Origin: Nitrospirota bacterium
GTDB taxonomy: Bacteria; Nitrospirota; RBG-16-64-22; JACRHK01
Reading direction: 5' to 3'
DNA length: 5,054 nt
Assembly: GCA_016217625.1 (NCBI GenBank)
Contig: JACRHK010000089.1
Span: forward strand, 1 to 5,054
The notes under the pieces are model-generated. The model made no database searches and was not told where the DNA came from. It saw only the letters and a list, made by a program, of their open reading frames with translations. Numbering within the stretch: the stretch's first letter is position 1; each line of letters begins with the position of its first letter. Positions 1 through 5,054 of the stretch are shown here, one piece after another. Made by a program: the position numbers and the translations under genes.

Positions 1-31
1 GGAAGTCCCGTCCAGAAAAGGGGGCGGCCAG

Positions 32-1432
32 ATGTACCGCCAGCGCGTAAAGAATATCCACTTCGTCGGGATCGGTGGGATCGGGATGAGCGGGATCGCC
101 GAGGTGCTCCTGACGCTGGGGTACCGGGTCTCGGGCTCCGATCTCAAGGAGAGCGAAACCACGCAGCGGCTCTGTTCCCTGGGAGGAGCGGTCTTCATCG
201 GCCACCGTCCCGAGCAGGTGCAGGGGGCGCATGTCGTGGTCCTCTCCTCGGCGGTCACGCCGGACAACCCCGAGGTCCGGGCCGCCCGCGAGGCCCTTAT
301 CCCCGTCATCCCGCGGGCGGAGATGCTGGCCGAGCTGATGCGGCTCAAGTACGGGATTGCCGTGGCCGGCGCCCACGGCAAGACCACGACTACGTCCATG
401 GCGGCCACCGTGCTGGCTTATGGAGGGCTCGATCCGACGGTCGTCATCGGCGGCCGGCTCAACTCCCTGGGATCCAACGCCCGCCTGGGCCAGGGGGAGT
501 TCCTGGTGGCCGAAGCGGATGAGAGCGACGGCTCGTTCCTCCGCCTCTCCCCCACCATCGCCGTGGTGACCAACATCGACGCCGAGCACCTCGACTACTA
601 CGGAACGCTCGATGCGATCCAGGAGGCGTTCCTTCGCTTCATCAACAAAGTCCCCTTCTACGGCACCGCCGTCCTCTGCCTGGACGAGCCCGCCATCCAG
701 TCCCTCCTGCCGCGCGTGGAGAAGCGGTACCTGACGTACGGCTTCACTCCCCAAGCCGACGTGATGGCCAAGGAGGTCCTCCCCGCGGGGATCGGCTCTT
801 CCTTCGAGGTCCTCCACCGGCAGAAAGGGTTGGGCCGCTTCACCCTCTCGGTCCCGGGCGTGCACAACGTGGCGAACGCCCTGGCTGCCGTGGCCGTCGG
901 CCTGGAGCTGGAGATCCCGCCGGAGGGCATCCGGGAGGCTCTGGCCGGCTTTAGCGGCGTGCAGCGGCGGTTCGAGATCAAGGGGGAAGCGGGCGGCATC
1001 CTGGTCGTGGACGACTACGGCCACCACCCCACGGAGATCCGGGCCACGCTGGCCGCCGCCAAGCGGAGCTGGGACCGGCGGACGGTTGTGGTCTTTCAGC
1101 CGCACCGGTATACCCGGACGCGGGATCTGTTGTCGGAATTTTTCACGGCGTTCCACCAGGCCGACCGTTTGCTCCTCACGGAGATTTACCCGGCGGGCGA
1201 ACCCCCGATTCCCGGCGTCTCTGGCCGACAGATCGGGGACGGGGTGCGCAAGCACGGCCACCGGGACGCGAGCTTTTTCGAAACGAAAGAGGCGCTCGTG
1301 GACCACCTCCTCCGGACGCTGGAGCCGGGAGACCTCCTCCTCACGCTCGGCGCGGGGGACGTCTGGAAGGTGGGGGAGGAGGTATTGGCGAGGATAGCGG
1401 ACAGCAGACAGCAAATAGCAAACAGCAGATAA
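32..1432 (+). CDS. murC: UDP-N-acetylmuramate--L-alanine ligase MurC
   Basis: MurC is the cytoplasmic ATP-dependent ligase that adds L-alanine to UDP-MurNAc, the first step in building the peptidoglycan stem peptide. The 466-residue product has the three-domain Mur ligase plan. The N-terminal Rossmann-like UDP-binding domain shows [11 protein letters not shown] (13-23). The central ATPase domain has the P-loop GAHGKTTT (113-120), EADESDGSF (161-169), [11 protein letters not shown] (180-190) and [12 protein letters not shown] (275-286). The C-terminal domain has FSGVQRRFE (307-315), [10 protein letters not shown] (327-336), FQPHRYTRT (355-363) and GAGDVWK (440-446). Length is normal for the family. 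ATG 32 is preceded by AAGGGGG at 18-24, a 7-nt spacing, and the N-terminus aligns with the usual MurC start. The last 11 residues ([11 protein letters not shown]) are oddly encoded by a heptamer repeat that also supplies the stop codon, so they are probably a non-conserved tail. murB follows after 3 nt. Identification is very secure from motifs alone. Confidence 0.97.
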   Translation: MYRQRVKNIHFVGIGGIGMSGIAEVLLTLGYRVSGSDLKESETTQRLCSLGGAVFIGHRPEQVQGAHVVVLSSAVTPDNPEVRAAREALIPVIPRAEMLAELMRLKYGIAVAGAHGKTTTTSMAATVLAYGGLDPTVVIGGRLNSLGSNARLGQGEFLVAEADESDGSFLRLSPTIAVVTNIDAEHLDYYGTLDAIQEAFLRFINKVPFYGTAVLCLDEPAIQSLLPRVEKRYLTYGFTPQADVMAKEVLPAGIGSSFEVLHRQKGLGRFTLSVPGVHNVANALAAVAVGLELEIPPEGIREALAGFSGVQRRFEIKGEAGGILVVDDYGHHPTEIRATLAAAKRSWDRRTVVVFQPHRYTRTRDLLSEFFTAFHQADRLLLTEIYPAGEPPIPGVSGRQIGDGVRKHGHRDASFFETKEALVDHLLRTLEPGDLLLTLGAGDVWKVGEEVLARIADSRQQIANSR

Positions 1433-1434
1433 AG
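1393..1434 (+). repeat. Heptamer tandem repeat encoding the MurC C-terminal tail
   Basis: Six successive 7-bp units are visible: GATAGCG (1393), GACAGCA (1400), GACAGCA (1407), AATAGCA (1414), AACAGCA (1421) and a degenerate GATAAAG (1428). The array lies inside the 3' end of murC, and the last unit carries its TAA stop (1430-1432). It is AT-richer than the flanking coding sequence. Unlike the two other junction repeats in this window, no reverse-complementary half follows, because murB begins at once. The function is unknown. It may be a slippage-expanded or mobile short repeat that replaced the original gene end. Confidence 0.75.
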
Positions 1435-1435
1435 A

Positions 1436-2407
1436 ATGATTGAGGCGGGTGTGAAAGAGAAGATGACGACGGCGCGGCAACGGGGCGAAGACCTGGCGCG
1501 CCGGCTGCCCACGGGATTCCACGGGGAGTGGTTGGCGGGGGAGCCGCTGTCCCGCCATGTAAGCTTCCGGATCGGCGGGCCGACCGATCTGCTGGTCTTT
1601 CCCCGGGCTCTCGAAGACCTGGCCCTCCTGGTCCGCCATCTCTCCGCACAGGAGGCCCCCTACTTCGTCCTGGGAGAAGGGACCAACCTCCTGGTGCGGG
1701 ATGGGGGCGTGCGCGGCGTGGTGCTTCACTTGAAACACTTCAGCCGGCTGCAGATCGTCCGTCTTGCGGCGGAGGGGATGCCGGCGCGGGTTCTGGCGGG
1801 CGCGGGGGTCTCGTTCCCCCGGCTCGCCCAGTTCGCCGGCCGGCACGGCCTCACGGGCCTGGAGTTCGCGATTCAGATCCCGGGAAGCGTGGGAGGCGCC
1901 GTCCTCATGAACGCCGGCATCCCCGGCCGGGAGCTCCGGGATGTCCTGGAATCGGCGACGCTGGTCCTCCCCTCCGGCCTCGTCGAAGTGGTCCCCGCAG
2001 GAGAGCTCGGGCTCGGCTACCGCTCTTCGCGCCTGCCTGCCCGCGCGATCGTGGCGGAGGTGGCCTTGACCCTGTCGACAGGCGACCCCGTGGAGATTCT
2101 GCGGCAGATGGGTGCACAGAAGGCGCATCGGGTGCGGACCCAGCCGAAAGGCTTCCCCAACGCCGGATCGATCTACAAGAACCCTCCGGGGGACTACGCC
2201 GGACGCCTGATCGAGGCCGCAGGGCTGAAGGGTCGGCGGGCCGGAGGCGCCGTCATCTCCGACCTGCACGCCAATTTCATCTTGAACGCGGGGAACGCGA
2301 CGGCCAGCGACGTGTTGTCCCTCATGGCTCTCATCGAGGAAGAGGTGGAGCGGCGGTTCGGCGTCCGGCTGGAGCGGGAAATCAAGATGGTGGGGGAAGA
2401 CCAATGA
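1436..2407 (+). CDS. murB: UDP-N-acetylenolpyruvoylglucosamine reductase MurB
   Basis: MurB is the cytoplasmic FAD- and NADPH-dependent reductase that converts UDP-GlcNAc-enolpyruvate to UDP-MurNAc, the substrate of MurC encoded just upstream. The 323-residue protein shows the FAD-binding motifs SFRIGGPTDLLV (43-54) and VLGEGTNLLVRDGG (78-91), the block GLTGLEFAIQIPGSVGG (138-154) with MNAG at 158-161, and YRSSRL (195-200). The C-terminal substrate domain has NAGSIYKNP (242-250), whose Ser245 matches the catalytic proton donor serine of the family, and LEREIK (312-317), where the family's conserved C-terminal glutamate is expected. Its size fits the shorter, type II-like MurBs. The start is uncertain: ATG 1436 follows the murC repeat and has no convincing Shine-Dalgarno sequence. 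In-frame GTG 1451 has GAGG at 1442-1445, and ATG 1463 is also possible. The first conserved motif begins far downstream, so the function call does not depend on the start. Confidence 0.96.
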   Translation: MIEAGVKEKMTTARQRGEDLARRLPTGFHGEWLAGEPLSRHVSFRIGGPTDLLVFPRALEDLALLVRHLSAQEAPYFVLGEGTNLLVRDGGVRGVVLHLKHFSRLQIVRLAAEGMPARVLAGAGVSFPRLAQFAGRHGLTGLEFAIQIPGSVGGAVLMNAGIPGRELRDVLESATLVLPSGLVEVVPAGELGLGYRSSRLPARAIVAEVALTLSTGDPVEILRQMGAQKAHRVRTQPKGFPNAGSIYKNPPGDYAGRLIEAAGLKGRRAGGAVISDLHANFILNAGNATASDVLSLMALIEEEVERRFGVRLEREIKMVGEDQ

Positions 2408-2499
2408 GTCCGAAGTCCGATGTCCGAAGTCCGAAGTCAAAGATGGTGAAATATGACTTTGGACCTTCGACCTCGGACCTCGGACCTTGGACATTGGAC
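2408..2499 (+). repeat. Palindromic heptamer repeat between murB and ddl
   Basis: The interval begins on the base after the murB stop. The left arm (2408-2442) has units GTCCGAA, GTCCGAT, GTCCGAA, GTCCGAA and GTCAAAG. A short non-repeat spacer follows (2443-2456). The right arm (2457-2499) is built from reverse-complement-type units: CTTTGGAC, CTTCGAC, CTCGGAC, CTCGGAC, CTTGGAC and ATTGGAC. Aligned by eye, the arms are complementary at roughly 28 of 35 positions and could fold into a long imperfect hairpin. No T-tract follows, so it is not a typical intrinsic terminator. The right arm runs to 5 nt before the preferred ddl ATG. The whole murB-ddl gap is essentially this element. Confidence 0.85.
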
Positions 2500-2504
2500 T
2501 GAAG

Positions 2505-3419
2505 ATGTTGACGACGAAGAAAATCGGCGTGCTGATGGGCGGACACTCCTCCGAGCGGGAGGTCTCCCTTCGGACGGCGGAGGCGATCCTGAAGGCGCTG
2601 CGGGAGAAAGGGTATGAAGCCGTGCTGATTGAGGCGGACGCGACGGTGGCCGAACGGGTCCGGGCGGAAGGAATCGGCGTCGCCTTCCTGGCCGTTCATG
2701 GGAAGTTCGGCGAAGACGGCTGCCTCCAGGGGTTATTGGAGATCCTGGGGATCCCCTATACCGGATCGGGCGTGCTGGCCAGCGCGCTGGGGATGGACAA
2801 GATCGCCTCCCGGATGCTCTTCCTCCAAGCCGGCCTCCGCGTCCCACCCTACCGGATCCTCACCCGCGGCGCCGTTCGCCCAAGCCACCCCTTCGCTTAT
2901 CCGGTAGTGGTGAAGCCCAGCCGGGAGGGGTCCAGCGTGGGGGTTTCGATCGTGCGAGATCCGGCAGCCCTTTCGGCAGCCCTCGATCAGGCATTCACCT
3001 ACGACCGCCGGATCCTGGTGGAGCAGTATATCGCCGGGCGGGAGATTCATGTGGGGATCTTGGGTGACGCGGCCTTGGGTGCCATGGAGATCCTCCCCAC
3101 GGGTGAGTTCTACGATTACCGGTCGAAGTACGAGCCGGGCGGCTCCCGACACCTCTTCCCGGCCCCTTTGGAGCCTTCCCTCTACGCGCGGGCCCTGGAG
3201 ACCGGGCTGCAGGCTCACCGGGCGCTGGGCTGCCGGGGCTACAGCCGCGTGGATCTCCTGTTGGACACGGCGGGGCAGGACTATGTCCTGGAAGTGAACA
3301 CGCTCCCGGGGATGACCGACGTGAGCCTGCTCCCCGAGATGGCCCGCGGCAGGGGGATCCCGTTCCCCGATCTGGTGGAGCGGATCCTGGCCGAAGCCCT
3401 TCGGGAGGACACGACATGA
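2505..3419 (+). CDS. ddl: D-alanine--D-alanine ligase
   Basis: Ddl is the cytoplasmic ATP-grasp ligase that makes the D-Ala-D-Ala dipeptide later attached by MurF. The 304-residue product has the N-terminal motif GGHSSEREVSL (12-22), HGKFGEDG (65-72), YTGSG (85-89), the ATP-grasp segment VVKPSREGSSVGV (135-147), YDYRSKY (203-209), CRGYSRVDL (243-251) and EVNTLPGMTDVSLLP (263-277). By comparison with E. coli DdlB, Glu17, Ser143 and Tyr209 correspond to its Glu15/Ser150/Tyr216 triad. Tyr at this place marks a D-Ala-D-Ala rather than a D-Ala-D-Lac ligase. I chose ATG 2505 because KKIGVLMGG follows at the usual distance. An in-frame TTG at 2487 would add six residues encoded by the repeat right arm. 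The only Shine-Dalgarno candidate is a weak GGA at 2496-2498 inside the repeat. The stop overlaps the ftsQ start by 4 nt, indicating translational coupling. Confidence 0.96.
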   Translation: MLTTKKIGVLMGGHSSEREVSLRTAEAILKALREKGYEAVLIEADATVAERVRAEGIGVAFLAVHGKFGEDGCLQGLLEILGIPYTGSGVLASALGMDKIASRMLFLQAGLRVPPYRILTRGAVRPSHPFAYPVVVKPSREGSSVGVSIVRDPAALSAALDQAFTYDRRILVEQYIAGREIHVGILGDAALGAMEILPTGEFYDYRSKYEPGGSRHLFPAPLEPSLYARALETGLQAHRALGCRGYSRVDLLLDTAGQDYVLEVNTLPGMTDVSLLPEMARGRGIPFPDLVERILAEALREDTT

Positions 3420-4297
3420 AGATCCTCGAAAGATCCCGCGCGCATCCCACGGCCCCGCGGGGCGCGGGACGGGACCTCCCTCCCCGGCGCCCTTTCCGGG
3501 AATGGGACGAAAGTCAGATCTATCGAAGGAGTCCGCGCCCGCTGCCCCGACGGACGTCGTGGCGGCCCCTGCTGTGGCTCACGCTGGGCCTGGGCGCCCT
3601 CTTCACGCTGGGCCTGCTGCTGCTGGCGGGCCGCGAAGCGCACCGCTGGCTCAGCGCGCAACCGGCTCTGGAGGTGCAGGCCGTCGAGGTCCGGGGCGTG
3701 GCCGACATCCCCGGCGGGGAGATGGCGCAGATGCTCCAAGAGATCAAGGGGCGGAATTTCCTCGCCCTGGATCTCCGCGCGGCTCGGGACCGCCTTCTCA
3801 GCCATCCCTGGATCGAGGAAGCGACGATCCGCCGGGAGTGGACTGGGCGCGTGCAGGTCGCGATCCGGGAGCGGACTCCGGCAGCCTATCTCCTCTTGCC
3901 GGAGGGGCTCTACCTCGTCGACACGGCCGGCGCGCTCATGGAGCGGGTGCAGGAGGCCGATCGATCGGAGTTTCGGCTTGCCCGGATTGTCGGCGTGGAG
4001 GCGAAGGGGAACCGTCTGGGCGAACCGATCCGCTCCCCCCGCCTGGAGGCAGCCCTGGAGCTGGCCGCGGCGCTCCGGCAGATGGAGCTCGCCGCGGGGA
4101 GCGAGATTCGGGCGCACGATCCCCGCCATCTCGCCTACCGGCGCAACGGGGTGGAGGTCCGCCTCGGACGGGGAGAATACACGGAACAGTTCCAGCGTCT
4201 CGCGGAGATCGAGGAGACCCTCAAGGCGCGGGGCCTCAGGGCCGCGTCCATCGATCTCCGGTTCAGGGATCAAGTGGTGGTGAAACCGAGGAGTTAG
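3416..4297 (+). CDS. ftsQ: Cell division protein FtsQ
   Basis: FtsQ (DivIB family) is a single-pass inner-membrane divisome protein whose periplasmic part recruits FtsL/FtsB and helps control septal wall synthesis. The 293-residue product starts with an Arg/Pro-rich cytoplasmic tail (1-50). One transmembrane helix follows (about 51-71, PLLWLTLGLGALFTLGLLLL), then a POTRA domain (about 84-153) with LLSHPWIEEATIRREW (127-142) and VQVAIRERTPAAYL (146-159). The rest is the FtsQ beta domain, ending in IDLRFRDQVVVKP (279-291), a characteristic family ending. The 5' end lies within the ddl stop (ATGA, 3416-3419), with GGAGG at 3404-3408 seven nt upstream, so it is probably coupled to ddl. Sequence conservation in this family is low, but topology, the ending and position before ftsA make the call firm. 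Confidence 0.94.
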   Translation: MKILERSRAHPTAPRGAGRDLPPRRPFREWDESQIYRRSPRPLPRRTSWRPLLWLTLGLGALFTLGLLLLAGREAHRWLSAQPALEVQAVEVRGVADIPGGEMAQMLQEIKGRNFLALDLRAARDRLLSHPWIEEATIRREWTGRVQVAIRERTPAAYLLLPEGLYLVDTAGALMERVQEADRSEFRLARIVGVEAKGNRLGEPIRSPRLEAALELAAALRQMELAAGSEIRAHDPRHLAYRRNGVEVRLGRGEYTEQFQRLAEIEETLKARGLRAASIDLRFRDQVVVKPRS

Positions 4298-4299
4298 AT

Positions 4300-4376
4300 A
4301 GCTGGATGGTTGGATAGCTAGATAGCTGGATTGCTGGATGGCCGGATCTTTCTAACCATCTAACCATCCAGCCATC
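4300..4376 (+). repeat. Palindromic octamer repeat between ftsQ and ftsA
   Basis: Six 8-bp units form the left arm (4300-4347): AGCTGGAT, GGTTGGAT, AGCTAGAT, AGCTGGAT, TGCTGGAT and GGCCGGAT. After a short CTTTCTAACC stretch come reverse-complement-type units ATCTAACC (4358-4365) and ATCCAGCC (4366-4373). The segment 4298-4321 matches the reverse complement of 4352-4375 at 20 of 24 positions, with about 30 nt between, so a long imperfect hairpin is possible. It occupies nearly the whole gap between the ftsQ stop and the ftsA ribosome binding site. No T-tract follows, so it is not a canonical terminator. Confidence 0.85.
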
Positions 4377-4378
4377 TG

Positions 4379-4390
4379 AAAGGAGGTGAG
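4379..4390 (+). promoter_or_regulatory. Strong Shine-Dalgarno sequence of ftsA
   Basis: AAAGGAGGTGAG is a near-complete complement of the 16S rRNA 3' end. It sits 8 nt (counted from GGAGG, 4382-4386) before the TTG at 4395, and it decides that start. An in-frame GTG at 4386-4388 lies inside the Shine-Dalgarno sequence itself and is therefore unlikely to be used. This site is much stronger than those of murB and ddl in the same operon and may compensate for the TTG start. Confidence 0.85.
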
Positions 4391-4394
4391 GCGT

Positions 4395-4973
4395 TTGGCA
4401 AAGCACGAACAGATCGCGGTGGGTCTGGACATCGGCACGACGAAGGTCTCGGCCGTGGTCGGTGAGGCGACGGCCGACGGGCGGGTCGACATCATCGGCG
4501 TCGGAACCAGCCCCTCCCGCGGCCTCCGCAAGGGCGTGGTGGTCAACATCGACAGCACGGTGGAATCGATCAAGAAGGCGGTCGAGGAGGCGGAGCTGAT
4601 GGCCGGCGTGGAGATCAACGCCGTGTTCGTCGGGATCGCGGGCGGGCACATCAAGGGGTTCAACAGCCGGGGCGTCATCGCCGTCAAGGAGCGGGAGATC
4701 CGCCGCCACGACGTCCACCGCGTCATCGACGCCGCCAAGGCCGTGGCCCTGCCGCTGGATCGGCAGATCCTCCACGTGCTGCCCCAGGAGTTCATCATCG
4801 ACGACCAGGACGGGATCAAGGAGCCGCTGGGGATGTCGGGGGTCCGGCTCGAAGCGGAGGTGCACATCGTGACGGGGGCCGTCACTTCGGTCCAAAACAT
4901 CGTCAAGAGCTGCCATCGCGCCGGGCTGGAGGTGCAGCAGATCATCCTGGAGCCGCTGGCCTCGGCCGATGCG
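4395..4973 (+). CDS. ftsA: Cell division protein FtsA (5' part, interrupted)
   Basis: FtsA is an actin/Hsp70-superfamily ATPase that anchors FtsZ filaments to the cytoplasmic membrane and recruits later divisome proteins. About 193 residues are present, against roughly 400 or more for the family. The phosphate-1 motif VGLDIGTTKVSAVVGE (9-24) is followed by the region reading GVVVNIDSTVESIKKAVEEA. The FtsA-specific 1C (SHS2) domain includes VFVGIAGGHIKGFNSRGVIA and LPQEFIIDDQDGIKEPLGM. Domain 1A resumes at VHIVTGAVTSVQNIVKSC and runs to IILEPLASADA. The expected continuation with the second phosphate motif (LVDIGGGTTDI-like) and the C-terminal membrane-targeting helix is absent. After about 4973 the frame stays open but the sequence resembles another protein. 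TTG 4395 is chosen because of the strong Shine-Dalgarno sequence. The identity is certain; the truncation is probably an artefact at the sequence end rather than a real gene break. Confidence 0.95.
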
Positions 4974-4979
4974 CGCTGG
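4968..4979. other. Probable chimeric junction, ftsA / ubiA-like sequence
   Basis: The last clearly FtsA-like residues (ADA) end at 4973, and the first clearly foreign ones (W-P-A-W) begin at 4977. The breakpoint therefore lies in or next to GATGCGCGCTGG. The GC-rich, locally repetitive GCGCGC stretch could have provided microhomology for a wrong join. The reading frame is preserved, which happens by chance in about one of three joins. The exact base cannot be fixed without the intact parent sequences. Confidence 0.65.
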
Positions 4980-5054
4980 CCGGCCTGGCTCGGCCTTGCC
5001 GCCTTCGCCGCGCATTTGGCCTGGCAGATCGCGCGCCTGCGGATCGAGAATCCC
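4974..5054 (+). CDS. UbiA-like prenyltransferase fragment joined to ftsA
   Basis: These 27 codons continue the ftsA frame to the window end but do not match FtsA, where a VLTEDE-like segment and then the second nucleotide-binding motif would be expected. They read RWPAWLGLAAFAAHLAWQ followed by IARLRIENP. That is a hydrophobic helix with the HLAWQ-x-x-x-L-x-I-x-x-P pattern I recognise from the C-terminal part of alphaproteobacterial UbiA, the integral membrane 4-hydroxybenzoate polyprenyltransferase of ubiquinone synthesis. In UbiA this segment is usually followed by a CLxLFRSN-like motif, which would lie beyond the window. The fragment has no start of its own. The assignment rests on recognition of a short segment, so another membrane protein cannot be excluded. 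Confidence 0.6.

Noticed and set aside
1..50. Possible 3' end of an upstream gene (murG would be expected here), frame 3, ending at TAA 48-50 inside murC
   Set aside because: Only about 15 codons are visible and they show no recognisable MurG residues. The region also holds the murC ribosome binding site, and the other frames stay open by GC bias, so no call is justified.
2408..2499. Intrinsic terminator after murB
   Set aside because: The palindrome has no following T-tract, the arms are periodic and imperfect, and ddl continues the same pathway in the same orientation.
1528..2502. Long + strand open frame overlapping murB in another frame
   Set aside because: It is a Pro/Arg/Gly-rich translation typical of the wrong frame of GC-rich DNA. 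murB in the main frame has all family motifs, and the overlapping frame runs into the repeat.
2505..3419. D-Ala-D-Lac (vancomycin-resistance type) ligase
   Set aside because: The active-site region YDYRSKY carries the Tyr typical of D-Ala-D-Ala ligases, and the gene sits in the housekeeping dcw cluster with no resistance genes nearby.
3281..4273. 330-codon open frame on the - strand opposite ftsQ and the end of ddl
   Set aside because: It is an antisense shadow of high-GC coding sequence. It has no recognisable domain, and ftsQ with its transmembrane segment, POTRA domain and C-terminal motif explains the region.
1393..4376. CRISPR array
   Set aside because: Units are 7-8 bp with no spacers between them, and there are no cas genes. 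The arrays are short-period tandem or inverted repeats.
4263..5015. 250-codon open frame on the - strand opposite ftsA
   Set aside because: It is an Asp/Val/Leu/His-rich antisense translation that crosses the octamer repeat and the suspected chimeric junction. No family is recognisable.
4395..5054. A genuine new FtsA-UbiA fusion protein
   Set aside because: The join falls in the middle of the FtsA fold, and only a terminal membrane segment of UbiA is added, next to the sequence end. A chimeric join explains this better than a functional fusion.

Overview
This window is a GC-rich stretch of the bacterial division and cell wall (dcw) cluster. All genes lie on the + strand in the order murC, murB, ddl, ftsQ, ftsA (5' part only). 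The first three encode cytoplasmic steps of peptidoglycan precursor synthesis: MurB makes UDP-MurNAc, MurC adds L-Ala to it, and Ddl makes the D-Ala-D-Ala dipeptide used by MurF. FtsQ and FtsA are divisome proteins: FtsQ is a bitopic membrane scaffold, and FtsA is the actin-like membrane tether of FtsZ. The catalytic and family motifs of the four complete genes look intact, so these are ordinary housekeeping genes.

Layout: 1-31 is a leader carrying the murC ribosome binding site, possibly overlapping the end of an upstream gene. murC runs 32-1432, murB 1436-2407, ddl 2505-3419 and ftsQ 3416-4297. ftsA starts at TTG 4395 behind a near-perfect Shine-Dalgarno sequence. The ddl/ftsQ junction is a 4-nt ATGA overlap. 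The other three junctions each carry a short, degenerate 7- or 8-bp-period repeat with a different core sequence: 1393-1434 (inside the 3' end of murC), 2408-2499 (between murB and ddl) and 4300-4376 (between ftsQ and ftsA). The last two continue into a reverse-complementary half and could form long imperfect hairpins. These repeats are the main non-coding curiosity of the window.

The most important anomaly is at the right end. The ftsA frame is canonical up to about 4973 (IILEPLASADA). It then switches, without a frame break, to 27 codons that do not look like FtsA but closely resemble the C-terminal part of UbiA-type 4-hydroxybenzoate polyprenyltransferases of Alphaproteobacteria (LAAFAAHLAWQIARL, then IENP). 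The simplest reading is a chimeric join (misassembly or chimeric read) close to a contig end. A real rearrangement that truncates an essential gene is less likely.

Organism: high GC, murB between murC and ddl, and repeat-loaded gene junctions suggest an uncultivated Gram-negative-type lineage, for example Methylomirabilota/Rokubacteria, Nitrospirota, Acidobacteriota or a former deltaproteobacterial group. This is a guess from style, not a phylogenetic result. I found no RNA genes, CRISPR arrays, insertion sequences or defence genes.
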